A stretch of DNA of 64,000 nucleotides from Paracoccaceae bacterium (GTDB lineage Bacteria > Pseudomonadota > Alphaproteobacteria > Rhodobacterales > Rhodobacteraceae), in assembly GCA_019454225.1 (NCBI GenBank), contig CP075370.1, forward strand, positions 3,838,001 to 3,902,000. Direction: 5' to 3'. Numbering within the stretch: the stretch's first letter is position 1; every line of letters starts with the position of its first letter. The notes under the pieces are model-generated. The model made no database searches. It saw only the letters and a program-made list of their open reading frames with translations, and had not been told where the DNA came from. Shown here in pieces: positions 30,704 to 39,036 of the stretch. The translations under genes and the position numbers were made by a program.

Positions 30704-31708
30704 ATGTCCGCCCCGCCATCGCCGCCGCGCCCCGTGCTGATCGAGCTTGACGCTCCCGGCCCTTCGCCCGCCGACGCACCGCCTGTCGAGGGACCCATGC
30801 CGCTGCCGGGTGCCATGCGCGGGGCGGCCGCCGTGGCAGCGGCGCGGCCATCCCGGTTCGGGCGGCTGGCGATCTGGGTGCTGGGCGCCTTTGGCAGTTT
30901 CGTGATCTCGGTCGCGCTGTGGGATTTCGTGACAGCGCTTCTGGCGCGCAACAGCCTGCTGGGCTCGGTGGCGATGCTGCTGACCGGCGCGGCGGTTCTG
31001 GTTGTGCTGGTCTTCGCGCTGCGCGAGGCGATGGCCTATGCACGCCTTGCGCGGATCGACGACCTTCACAGGCGGATCGTTGCCGCGCGAACCGCGCCGC
31101 TGGCCGAGGCGCGACGTGCCGCGGCGGCGGTCGAGGCGCTCTATGCGGGGCGCGAGGACATGCGATGGGCTCTGGACCGCCTGCGCAGCCGCCGGGACGA
31201 GGTGCTGGATGCCGACGCGGTGATCGCCCTGACCGAGGCGGAACTGATGGCGGCGCTTGACCTTGCCGCCCGGGCCGAGATCGAGGGGGCGGCGCGCCAG
31301 GTGGCCCTGGCCACCGCGCTTGTGCCGCTGGCGCTTGCCGATGTGGCGGTCGCGCTGTGGGCCAACCTGCGGATGGTGCGGCGGCTGGCCGCGATCTATG
31401 GCGGGCGGGCGGGCACGCTGGGCAGCTGGCGCCTGATGCGGCGCGTGTTCACGCATCTGGCGGCAACCGGCGCCCTGGCGCTGACGGACGACCTGATCGG
31501 ATCGGTCGCGGGCGGCGGCGTGCTGTCCAAGCTGTCGCGGCGGTTCGGAGAAGGGCTGGTGAACGGGGCTCTGACCGCGCGCGTCGGCGTGGCCGCGATG
31601 GAGGTGTGCCGCCCGATGCCCTTTGCCGCGCTGCCGAGGCCGAAGGTGTCGAACCTGGTCGGCCGGGCGCTGAGCGGGCTGATCCCCTCATCGGATCGGG
31701 GCGACTGA
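30704..31708 (+). CDS. ycjF: YcjF-family (DUF697) membrane protein
   Basis: A 334-residue inner-membrane protein of the TIGR01620/YcjF family. It has a Pro-rich N-terminal tail, two transmembrane helices (about 55-75 and 85-107), then a cytoplasmic helical domain with ARIDDLHRRIVAARTAPLAEAR and the DUF697 segment ALADVAVALWANLRMVRRLAAIYGG. The ATG at 30704, after GGAGCC, is favoured over one 20 codons upstream. YcjX and YcjF co-occur widely and probably work together at the membrane; the mechanism is not known. Confidence 0.85.
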   Translation: MSAPPSPPRPVLIELDAPGPSPADAPPVEGPMPLPGAMRGAAAVAAARPSRFGRLAIWVLGAFGSFVISVALWDFVTALLARNSLLGSVAMLLTGAAVLVVLVFALREAMAYARLARIDDLHRRIVAARTAPLAEARRAAAAVEALYAGREDMRWALDRLRSRRDEVLDADAVIALTEAELMAALDLAARAEIEGAARQVALATALVPLALADVAVALWANLRMVRRLAAIYGGRAGTLGSWRLMRRVFTHLAATGALALTDDLIGSVAGGGVLSKLSRRFGEGLVNGALTARVGVAAMEVCRPMPFAALPRPKVSNLVGRALSGLIPSSDRGD

Positions 31709-31731
31709 CCGGCCGCACGGGCCGCCGGGGA

Positions 31732-33816
31732 TCAGTTGAGATCCTTCAGCAGCCGCCCATGACGGCGCACTTCGGCCAGCACCTCGCCGAACGTGTCGAG
31801 CCGGCGCCCCGCCAGCATCGGCAGAAGCTTCAGGAAGGCATCGGCCGTTGCCACGGTGTCGCCGATGGCGGTGTGCCGCGCCTCTTCGGGGATCGTGATG
31901 CCCAGACGGTGGGTAAGGGCGTCAAGGCTGTGGGTCTCGGCCTGGCCGAACACCACCGCCGACAGCAGCACGGTGTCGAGGATCGGGTGATCGAAGGTGA
32001 CGCCCATTGCGCGCTCGTGCCGCTTCAGGAACTGCATGTCGAACGGGGCATTGTGGGCAATCAGCACCGCACCCTCGGCAAAGCGGTGAAACGCCCGGCC
32101 CACCTCCTCGATCCCCGGGGCCTCGGCCACCATGGCCTCGGTGATCCCGTGAACATCGGTCGAGGCGCGCGGGATCGGGCGGCGGGGGTTCACCAGGGTA
32201 TCGAAGACCTCGCCATCCAGGCGCCGCCCGTTGACGATGCGCACGGCGGCGATCTGCACGATCTCGTCGCCCTGATCGGGCAGCAGCCCGGTCGTTTCGG
32301 TATCGAACACCACATAGGTCAGATCGGACAGCCGGCTGTCGACAACGGCGGCGTTGCGGGCCTTCGACAGCAGGTCGAAATCATAGACCACCGCGCGGGC
32401 AATGGGCGCGGGGCGGCGCACGGCACGGCGCGCGGTGCGGATCGGCAGGCACAGCGCCTGCCGCCCCTGCCCGGCCGGTTCGGGCCAGCATTCGGTGGCA
32501 TGGGTGGACAGCACGGTGCGCCCCGTGACCTCTGGCACCGAGGGGTCGAGCGGATCGGCCAGCCAGCGGTCCAGATCGGATACCGCCAGCGGCGCGCCCG
32601 CCCAGGTCAGCCGCAGGTCCGCATCGGCATCGTCCTCGACGACCTCGAAGGCGACCGCCTCGACATCGCCGCGCGCAGCCAGCCCGCGCAGCGCCCGGTC
32701 GAACAGGGCGATCACCTCGAACCCGTTGCATCGCAGGATCAGCGGATCGGCGCGCGTGGTCAGTGTGACACCCCGGGCGGTCGCCCGCGCGGCCAGCCCG
32801 TCCGCAAGGTCCGATGCGCGGGTCAGCGCAAGTGGCCAGCCCTCCGACCGGCCCTCGTCATGCCGCGCACCCAGTTCGGTGATCGCCTGCGTCAGTGCCG
32901 CCGCCTCCTGGCGCAGCGCAGCATCAAGGCGGGCTGGCGTGGCCTCGCCCGGGGGCAGCACCTCCAGCACCGTCCGGAGGTTGGCGGCAGGGCGGCGCAC
33001 GCGGTCGAACAGTTCGGCGATCAGCGCCTCGCGCCGCGCATGGGCGCCCAGATCGGCCGTCACGTCGCGCAGTGTCAGCACATATCCCGGGCGGGCGTCA
33101 CCCCCGGCGGCAAGCAGCCGCATCCGCGCGGCCAGCACCCGCGCCCCGGCAACCGTCGTGCACAGCAGGTCGGATGCCGCATCGGGTTCGCCGCCCTCGA
33201 TCAGTCGGTCATGGGCGTGGCGCACGGGACCTTCGTGCAGGAAATCGAACAGGCGCCGGTCAAGACCGGGCGCGGCGCCACCCGCCCCCATCAGGTCGAC
33301 GGCCGTGCCGTTGTAGAACACAAGCTGATGGTCCGCGGAACACAGCAGAACCCCGACCGGCACGTCCGACAGAAGCGTTTCCAGTCGCGACTTTTCGGCC
33401 GCCAGCCTGGTCGTCTCGCGCGCGACCGCCTCGGCGAGCGCATTGCGCGTCTCGGTCAGGGTCAGCGCGGCGGCCGAGGCCGCAGGGGCCAGATCACCCA
33501 GATAGCGCGCCGGCGCCGCGTCGAGGTCCGCCGCCACATCGGCATGCGCCCGCGCGCGCAGCGATCCTGCGAGCGTCTCGATCGGCTTTGCGACGTTCGT
33601 GTCGAACAGGAACCAGACCCAGGCCACCAGGCCCAGCGTCACGAAGACCGCGATCACCCCGCCCTGCACGAAGGCGTTCAATGCCTCGGGCGTGCCGAGC
33701 CTGCGGAAGGCCAGCCACAGCCCGCCGGCAACCGCCGTGCCCGCCCCGAGCCCAAGCGCGGCGAAGAAAAGAAACACGCGGATGCGCAACGACAACCGTT
33801 CGAGGCCGATGGCCAT
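31732..33816 (-). CDS. membrane PAS-pseudokinase fused to a DnaQ-type 3'-5' exonuclease
   Basis: The 694-residue protein combines sensor and nuclease parts. Two transmembrane helices (about 12-34 and 48-70) are followed by a HAMP-like linker and a PAS domain of about 145-260 (LETLLSDVPVGVLLCSADHQLVFYN). The histidine-kinase-like region of about 265-490 is degenerate: where the phospho-accepting His would be it reads DRVRRPAANL, and the ATPase boxes are weak. The C-terminal DEDDh exonuclease, about 495-670, starts VVFDTETTG with D505 and E507 and has the Exo II VLIAHNAPFDM and Exo III HTAIGDTVATADA. It is last in a run after a receiver-only response regulator. The nuclease is predicted active and the kinase part inactive; the in vivo role is unknown. 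Confidence 0.85.
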   Translation of the reverse strand: MAIGLERLSLRIRVFLFFAALGLGAGTAVAGGLWLAFRRLGTPEALNAFVQGGVIAVFVTLGLVAWVWFLFDTNVAKPIETLAGSLRARAHADVAADLDAAPARYLGDLAPAASAAALTLTETRNALAEAVARETTRLAAEKSRLETLLSDVPVGVLLCSADHQLVFYNGTAVDLMGAGGAAPGLDRRLFDFLHEGPVRHAHDRLIEGGEPDAASDLLCTTVAGARVLAARMRLLAAGGDARPGYVLTLRDVTADLGAHARREALIAELFDRVRRPAANLRTVLEVLPPGEATPARLDAALRQEAAALTQAITELGARHDEGRSEGWPLALTRASDLADGLAARATARGVTLTTRADPLILRCNGFEVIALFDRALRGLAARGDVEAVAFEVVEDDADADLRLTWAGAPLAVSDLDRWLADPLDPSVPEVTGRTVLSTHATECWPEPAGQGRQALCLPIRTARRAVRRPAPIARAVVYDFDLLSKARNAAVVDSRLSDLTYVVFDTETTGLLPDQGDEIVQIAAVRIVNGRRLDGEVFDTLVNPRRPIPRASTDVHGITEAMVAEAPGIEEVGRAFHRFAEGAVLIAHNAPFDMQFLKRHERAMGVTFDHPILDTVLLSAVVFGQAETHSLDALTHRLGITIPEEARHTAIGDTVATADAFLKLLPMLAGRRLDTFGEVLAEVRRHGRLLKDLN

Positions 33817-33866
33817 GATGCCAGTCCCCCTTGCGACGCCCTCCTCGGCGCCGCGCCTGCGGCGGA

Positions 33867-34256
33867 TCAGGCGTCCTGCCCCAGCAGGCGCCGCACTTCC
33901 TGCCGCAATTCCTTCAACTCGAAAGGCTTGGTGATGAACCCGTCAGCACCAAGCGCCATGCCCTTCTTGCGCTCGATGGCCGAGCCGCGCGCCGTCATCA
34001 TGAGGATCTTCACATCCGAAAGGTCCGGGTCCAGCCGCACGCCCTGGCATATTTCGTAGCCGGAAACCTCGGGCAGCATCACGTCCAGAAGCACCAGGTC
34101 GGGATGTGTGTCGCGGATGCGCGCCATGGCTTCGCCGCCGTTCGCCACCCGGTCATGCTCATACCCCTCGCGCGTCATCAGGTAGTCGAGCGCGATGGCA
34201 ATGTTGTCCTCGTCCTCGATCACCAGCACACGGTGCCGTCTTGCCGCCTCGGCCAT
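33867..34256 (-). CDS. receiver-only response regulator
   Basis: A 129-residue CheY-like receiver domain with acidic pocket EDED, phospho-accepting Asp in LVLLDVMLPEVSGYE, conserved Thr in MMTARGS and Lys in GADGFITKPFEL. There is no output domain, so it must act through protein contacts. The ATG at 34256 overlaps the stop of the upstream gene (TGATG) and is preceded by GGGGGGAG. Downstream on the same strand, 50 bases away, is the PAS-pseudokinase-exonuclease; the pair may be functionally connected, but its phosphodonor is not evident. Confidence 0.9.
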   Translation of the reverse strand: MAEAARRHRVLVIEDEDNIAIALDYLMTREGYEHDRVANGGEAMARIRDTHPDLVLLDVMLPEVSGYEICQGVRLDPDLSDVKILMMTARGSAIERKKGMALGADGFITKPFELKELRQEVRRLLGQDA

Positions 34257-34780
34257 CACGCTCCCCCCAGGCACGCCGCCATCTGCATCTTGTCGTCTCC
34301 CGCGACCGTCATCCACACGGCACCGGTCAGCGTGCCGTCGGGTGCAAGCACGGCACCTTCGGTCAAAGCAACCTGCCGCCCCGCGGCACAGTCGAACCCC
34401 ATCGGCACCCGCTTGGTGCTGTTCCAGCGTTGCACGACCACGGCATCGGCGCGGCGGATCGCAGGGTTTTCGGCGCTTGTGACCATCGCCGTACGGTCAA
34501 GCGCCACGAAGCGCGTGGTCAGGGGGAACACATAGGTCCAGGGGCGCAGCGGGGAAGGATCGGCGGGCGCCAGCACGATCGGCGCCTCGGCCGGCAGGGC
34601 AGCAGAAACACGCGGGAACCACGAATATTCCGACCAGATCGAAAAGGCGATGATCCCCGCACCGATCGCGGCGGGGATCGTCCACTTCGGCATCCGCCCG
34701 CCGCTGAGCCACCGCACGGCCAGCACGATCCCTGCGATCCCGGCCCCGGCGGATACGGCCGCAAGAATGTCCATCAGCAT
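34256..34780 (-). CDS. hypothetical membrane protein
   Basis: About 174 residues from MLMDILAAV. Two N-terminal transmembrane helices (about 3-22 and 32-48: VSAGAGIAGIVLAVRWLSGG and IPAAIGAGIIAFSIWS) precede an extracytoplasmic domain of about 120 residues with two Cys (FDCAAGRQ and MAACLGG) that could form a disulfide. No family was recognised. It sits 10 bases after the DUF294 gene and overlaps the response regulator start, so it is part of the same transcript. A longer start inside the DUF294 gene is possible. Confidence 0.7.
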   Translation of the reverse strand: MLMDILAAVSAGAGIAGIVLAVRWLSGGRMPKWTIPAAIGAGIIAFSIWSEYSWFPRVSAALPAEAPIVLAPADPSPLRPWTYVFPLTTRFVALDRTAMVTSAENPAIRRADAVVVQRWNSTKRVPMGFDCAAGRQVALTEGAVLAPDGTLTGAVWMTVAGDDKMQMAACLGGA

Positions 34781-34790
34781 GTCCGCGCCC

Positions 34791-36614
34791 TCAGGTCCGC
34801 GCGCCCCGGGCCTGACCCAGGGCGGATTGCATGGTGCGCACCACGACAAAGGCGTCGCGCAGGTGGCTGCGTTCGAAATCGCTCAGGTCGTGCGGGGCAA
34901 GGAAATTGTCGGGCCTGCGCCCCGAACGGACCAGACGCGCCTGGTTTTCCAGCCGGGTCTGCGCGATCAGGTCATAGGCCTCGATCAGGTCGCGGGCGCC
35001 GGTGACGGAAATGACCCCCGCTTCCTCGGCTGCGGTGATCCGGGCGCGGGTGTTCACCGCCGGAAACTGCCCGATCAACGCATAGACCCGCCCCAGATCG
35101 GTGACCGGAACGACACCGTTGTGCTTCATGTCGATCATGTTCTTGTGCTCGCCCGACCGGATCGTGGCAAAGCCGCGCAGCAGGCCCAGGGGTGGCGTGT
35201 GCTTCAGGCTGTTCGCAATCATGTGGGCCACGAAGATCGAGTTCTTCGCCGCCATCTCCAGCGTTTCGGCCTGCAGGTCGCGGAACAGGGAAGGCGCCCC
35301 CCCGATCGGCCGCAGGTCGAACATCACCGAGGCCAGCATCTGCGCCATCGGGTCGGGCTTGGCGACCCAGCCACGGAAATAGTCGCGCCACACCCGCGCC
35401 GGCTGGCACCAGCGGGGGTTGGTCGCCATCATGTCGCCCGGGCAATAGACATAGCCGCACAGGTTCAACCCGTCCGAAACGCGGCGTGCAAGGGCTTGGA
35501 ACCACTCCATGTCGCCGGGCGTCGCGGAGTCGTCGATCACCATGCAGTTGTCCTGATCGGACACACCGGTCTGTTCCTGCCGCCCCTGCGAACCGCAGGC
35601 GAGCCAAAGCCAGGGTGCGGGCGCGGGCCCCAGTTCGGCCTCGGCAAGGGCGATCAGCCGGCGCGTCACGGTATCGGCGATGTCGGTGATCAGCCGCGTG
35701 ACGACCTCATGCGCGTTGTTTCCACCCACCAGTTGCACCAGCAGTTTCGGAATGCGCGCGGTCACGGCGACCATATCCTCGACCGTCTCGGCGGTGGCCG
35801 CGTCACGCACCAGTTGCGCCGAACTGACGGCCTGGAACCGCGTCAGATCGGTCTGGGTGACCATCCCGACCAGCTGGCCGCCCTCGACCACCGGCAGATG
35901 CCCGATGCGGCGTTCCAGCATGATGTGCAGGATGTCCGAGCCGAGGGCGTCGGGGGCCAGATGCACCGGATCGGGTGTCATGATGCCGGATACGGGCGAA
36001 CCCGCGTCGATGCCGCTGGCCACGACCTTGTTCGTCATGTCGCGGGTCGTCAGGATACCCACGAAGCGGTTCCCGTCGACGACGCCCAGCGACGACACAT
36101 GCGCATCCCGCATCCGTTGTGCGGCAAGGCGGATCGGATCATGCGGCGAAACGGTGACGGGCTTGCGCGCCATCAGATCGCCGACCTTCATCGTCGTCAG
36201 GTCGGGGCTGCGCCCTTCATGGTTGCGGTGGCGGTTGAAAAGGCGCTCGAAGGCCGGGAAATCCGCGATGAGGCGCCGGAACTCGACGGTGGGCAGCAGC
36301 AGCAGCACGGCGTCCTCGGTGACCCGCGCCGTGGTCACCGCCAGCCCGTCGCGCATCAGGCCGCGTTCGCCGAAGGTGTTGCGGGGACCGAGCAGAGAGA
36401 CGAGCGCACCCGAAGGGTCCAGCACCTCGACCGAGCCGCGCTTGACCAGATAGAGCCCCTTCAGCGGTTCGCCCGCGTGATAGACCTCTTCTCCGGCAGC
36501 ATATTCCCTGCGGCTGAAGGAACCGGCGACCCGCGCCAGTTCGTCCTGCGGCAGGCTGTCGTAGGGATGCACGGTTTCCAGGAAACCGAGGATGGTCTGA
36601 AGCTGCGCGTCCAT
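34791..36614 (-). CDS. cNMP-binding / CBS-pair / DUF294 nucleotidyltransferase-like protein
   Basis: The 607-residue protein has an N-terminal cyclic-nucleotide-binding-like domain (about 10-125: GEEVYHAGEPLKGLYLVKRGSVEVL), two CBS motifs (about 150-275: VGDLMARKPVTVSP and GIMTPDPVHLAPD) and a DUF294 putative nucleotidyltransferase. The last carries motif GSQGRQEQTGVSDQDN at 341-356, with D353 and D355 as likely metal ligands, and a DUF294_C tail. The nucleotidyltransferase core resembles GlnD/GlnE enzymes, so it may modify a protein in response to adenine nucleotides; this is inference. Its position next to a VC_2705-type symporter, DUF4212 and acs is conserved in many proteobacteria. Confidence 0.88.
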   Translation of the reverse strand: MDAQLQTILGFLETVHPYDSLPQDELARVAGSFSRREYAAGEEVYHAGEPLKGLYLVKRGSVEVLDPSGALVSLLGPRNTFGERGLMRDGLAVTTARVTEDAVLLLLPTVEFRRLIADFPAFERLFNRHRNHEGRSPDLTTMKVGDLMARKPVTVSPHDPIRLAAQRMRDAHVSSLGVVDGNRFVGILTTRDMTNKVVASGIDAGSPVSGIMTPDPVHLAPDALGSDILHIMLERRIGHLPVVEGGQLVGMVTQTDLTRFQAVSSAQLVRDAATAETVEDMVAVTARIPKLLVQLVGGNNAHEVVTRLITDIADTVTRRLIALAEAELGPAPAPWLWLACGSQGRQEQTGVSDQDNCMVIDDSATPGDMEWFQALARRVSDGLNLCGYVYCPGDMMATNPRWCQPARVWRDYFRGWVAKPDPMAQMLASVMFDLRPIGGAPSLFRDLQAETLEMAAKNSIFVAHMIANSLKHTPPLGLLRGFATIRSGEHKNMIDMKHNGVVPVTDLGRVYALIGQFPAVNTRARITAAEEAGVISVTGARDLIEAYDLIAQTRLENQARLVRSGRRPDNFLAPHDLSDFERSHLRDAFVVVRTMQSALGQARGART

Positions 36615-36647
36615 GTGGCTGGCATGCCTCGGGCCGGGGGTTGGGGT

Positions 36648-36676
36648 GCGCCCCCCGGGTGACTCCCGGGGGGCGC
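36648..36676 (-). terminator. strong hairpin between symporter and DUF294 genes
   Basis: GCGCCCCCCGGG (36648-36659) pairs perfectly with CCCGGGGGGCGC (36665-36676) around a 5-base loop. On the minus strand it follows the symporter stop (36684) and precedes the DUF294 start (36614). It lacks a U-tract, so it may attenuate or protect the upstream transcript and not fully terminate it. Confidence 0.45.
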
Positions 36677-36683
36677 GGTCTTG

Positions 36684-38702
36684 TCAGTGCGCGACGGCCT
36701 TGCCGGCACCACGGGGAACCCGGATGGATTCCACCAGGTCCTGCACGTCCTGCGGCGGGGCCTTGGTCGCCATCGAGACGACATAGGCCACGACGAAGTT
36801 CAGGATCGCGCCGACGGTACCGATGGACAGCGGCGAGATGCCGAAGAAGTGGTTGGCGGCCGTGTTCGGATACCATGCGGTCCCGGGGATGAAGAAGAAC
36901 CCGAGATACATGAAGATGTAGAACGAGGTGAACACGAGCCCGACGAGCATGCCGAGGATCGCCCCTTCCTTGGTGATGCGCTTCGAGAAGATGCCCATCA
37001 TCAGCGCCGGGAAGATCGTCGCCGCAGCCAGACCGAAGGCCAGTGCCACCACCTGCGCGGCAAAGCCGGGCGGGTTGAGGCCAAGCCAGGTCGCCAGCAC
37101 GATCGCGCCCGCCATCGAGACCCGGGCGGCCAGAAGTTCGCCCTTCTCGCTGATGTTGGGGTTGATCGAGCCCTTGATCAGGTCGTGCGACACGGCGGAG
37201 GAAATCGCCAGCAGCAGACCGGCCGCGGTGGACAGTGCCGCCGCAAGACCGCCGGCAGCAACCAGGGCGACGACCCAGCCCGGCAGACGCGCGATCTCAG
37301 GGTTCGCCAGAACCATGATGTCGTTGTCCACGCGGGTCACTTCGTTGCCGACCCAGCCGAGTTCGGCCACCGTCTTGCCGCCGTACTTCACTTCGGCGAA
37401 CCGGGCGTCACGGGCAGCAACGGCCTCGACCATGGCGGTCTGCAGCCCCTGCAGGTTGGCATCGACCGCACCGTTGACGGTGACCGCCTCGGGGGTGGTC
37501 AGGTCGGCGGCTTCGGGCAGACCGGCGGCAGTGCGCGCGTCGGTCAGCGCCTTGGTCGCATTGGCCACCGCAGTGTTCACGGCGGCGATCGGAGCGTCAT
37601 TGAAGTACTGGATCTTGCCGTCGCCGTTCCGGTCGCTGAACTGCAGCAGGCCGGTGTTCTTCCAGGTGTTGATCCAGCTCAGTTCCGGCTTGCTGTCGAT
37701 GTCGGCGATCGACAGGGCCTCGCCGTCAAGCGCGTTGCCGGTGACAGCAGCGGGCCAGAAGGTCGTCGTCAGGTTCAGACGGGCCATCGCACCCACGGCC
37801 GGGGCCACGGTATAGAGCAGCGCGATGAACACCAGCGCCCAGCCGGCCGACGAACGGGCATCCGCCACCTTGGGAACGGTGAAGAAGCGGATGATCACGT
37901 GCGGCAGACCCGCCGTGCCGATCATCAGCGCCATCGTGAACAGCACCATGTTCAGCACGCTGCTGGTGTCGGCGGTATAGGCGGTGAAGCCCAGTTCCGT
38001 CACCACCTGGTCCAGCTTGGCCAGCATCGAGATGTCGCCGCCCGTGGGCGCATAGCCCCCGACCAGACCCATCTGGGGCAGGAAGTTGCCGGTCAGCGAC
38101 AGCGAGATGAAGATCGCCGGGATCGTGTAGGCGATGATCAGCACGACATACTGCGCCACCTGCGTGTAGGTGATGCCCTTCATGCCGCCAAGCACCGCAT
38201 AGGCGAACACGATGGCCGCGCCGATGTAGAGGCCGGTATCGGTGGACACCTCGAGGAAGCGCGAGAAGGTCACGCCGACGCCACGCATCTGCCCGATCAC
38301 ATAGGTCACCGAGATGACGATCAGGCAGATCACCGCCACCAGACGGGCGCCACCCGAATAGAAGCGGTCGCCGATGAACTCGGGCACCGTGAACTTGCCG
38401 AACTTGCGCAGATAGGGCGCGAGCAGCAGCGCCAGCAGCACGTAGCCACCGGTCCAGCCCATCAGGAAGGCCGACTGCGTGTAGCCGCCCGCAGGTGCCA
38501 GCGCGATGATCCCGGCCATCGAGATGAACGACGCGGCCGACATCCAGTCGGCGCCCGTGGCCATCCCGTTCATGATCGGGTTCACACCCTGACCGGCGGC
38601 GTAGAATTCCGCAGTCGAGCCCGCACGGGCCCAGACCGCGATGCCGATGTAGAGCGCGAAGGTCGCACCCACCACCAGCAGGTTGAGGGTAAACTGATCC
38701 AT
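36684..38702 (-). CDS. sodium:solute symporter, VC_2705/ActP-like
   Basis: The 672-residue SSS-family transporter has about 13 membrane segments with typical ATGADWMSAASFISMAG and GGLAAALSTAAGLLLAISSAVSHDL. It belongs to the large VC_2705 subfamily, usually found with DUF4212 and near acs, and is therefore a likely acetate or short-chain carboxylate:Na+ importer. It is about 120 residues longer than ActP. The extra segment, about 310-445, is hydrophilic and contains an EF-hand-like loop DRNGDGKIQYFN at residues 357-368. DUF4212 lies just upstream with 15 bases between them. The substrate is inferred from family and context. Confidence 0.88.
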   Translation of the reverse strand: MDQFTLNLLVVGATFALYIGIAVWARAGSTAEFYAAGQGVNPIMNGMATGADWMSAASFISMAGIIALAPAGGYTQSAFLMGWTGGYVLLALLLAPYLRKFGKFTVPEFIGDRFYSGGARLVAVICLIVISVTYVIGQMRGVGVTFSRFLEVSTDTGLYIGAAIVFAYAVLGGMKGITYTQVAQYVVLIIAYTIPAIFISLSLTGNFLPQMGLVGGYAPTGGDISMLAKLDQVVTELGFTAYTADTSSVLNMVLFTMALMIGTAGLPHVIIRFFTVPKVADARSSAGWALVFIALLYTVAPAVGAMARLNLTTTFWPAAVTGNALDGEALSIADIDSKPELSWINTWKNTGLLQFSDRNGDGKIQYFNDAPIAAVNTAVANATKALTDARTAAGLPEAADLTTPEAVTVNGAVDANLQGLQTAMVEAVAARDARFAEVKYGGKTVAELGWVGNEVTRVDNDIMVLANPEIARLPGWVVALVAAGGLAAALSTAAGLLLAISSAVSHDLIKGSINPNISEKGELLAARVSMAGAIVLATWLGLNPPGFAAQVVALAFGLAAATIFPALMMGIFSKRITKEGAILGMLVGLVFTSFYIFMYLGFFFIPGTAWYPNTAANHFFGISPLSIGTVGAILNFVVAYVVSMATKAPPQDVQDLVESIRVPRGAGKAVAH

Positions 38703-38717
38703 GTCCCCGCTATCCCC

Positions 38718-38972
38718 TTATTCGTCCACACCGAATTCCTTGTCGAGCTTGTTCATCCGCCATGCGTAGGCGAAGATCAGCACAAGGAACACGTAGATCG
38801 ACCCGTTCTGGGCGAACCAGAAACCAAGGTCCGCGCCGCCTACGCTGATGCCCTTCAGCATCGGACGCAGGATGATGCCAAGGCCGAACGAGCACGCGAA
38901 CCAGACCACCAGCGAAATGATGATGATCCGGATGTTTGCGGCCCAGTAGGCATTGGAGGATTTGTCCGCCAT
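38718..38972 (-). CDS. DUF4212 small membrane subunit
   Basis: An 84-residue protein starting MADKSSNAYWAANIRII with two transmembrane helices (about 15-37 and 51-70) and the C-terminal AYAWRMNKLDKEFGVDE. DUF4212 proteins are the usual companion of VC_2705-type symporters, in the place occupied by YjcH (DUF485) beside ActP, and are thought to be accessory subunits. AGGGAG precedes the ATG. It lies 15 bases before the symporter gene. Confidence 0.9.
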   Translation of the reverse strand: MADKSSNAYWAANIRIIIISLVVWFACSFGLGIILRPMLKGISVGGADLGFWFAQNGSIYVFLVLIFAYAWRMNKLDKEFGVDE

Positions 38973-39001
38973 GTCTGCTACTCCCTGAGGTTCCCTTCCC
39001 A

Positions 39002-39028
39002 CCGGTCCCCGCAGCATGCGGGCACCGG
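39002..39028 (-). terminator. hairpin between adk and DUF4212
   Basis: CCGGT (39002-39006) and CCCGCA (39008-39013) pair with TGCGGG (39017-39022) and ACCGG (39024-39028), with a C-C mismatch and a 3-base loop. It is directly downstream of the adk stop on the minus strand and upstream of the DUF4212 ribosome site, suggesting that acs-adk and DUF4212-symporter are separate or differentially expressed. No U-tract. Confidence 0.35.
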
Positions 39029-39036
39029 CCCGTCTG

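Noticed and set aside
31357-34059. 900-codon plus-strand frame
   Set aside because: Antisense to the sensor-exonuclease gene; no start signal and no recognisable domain.
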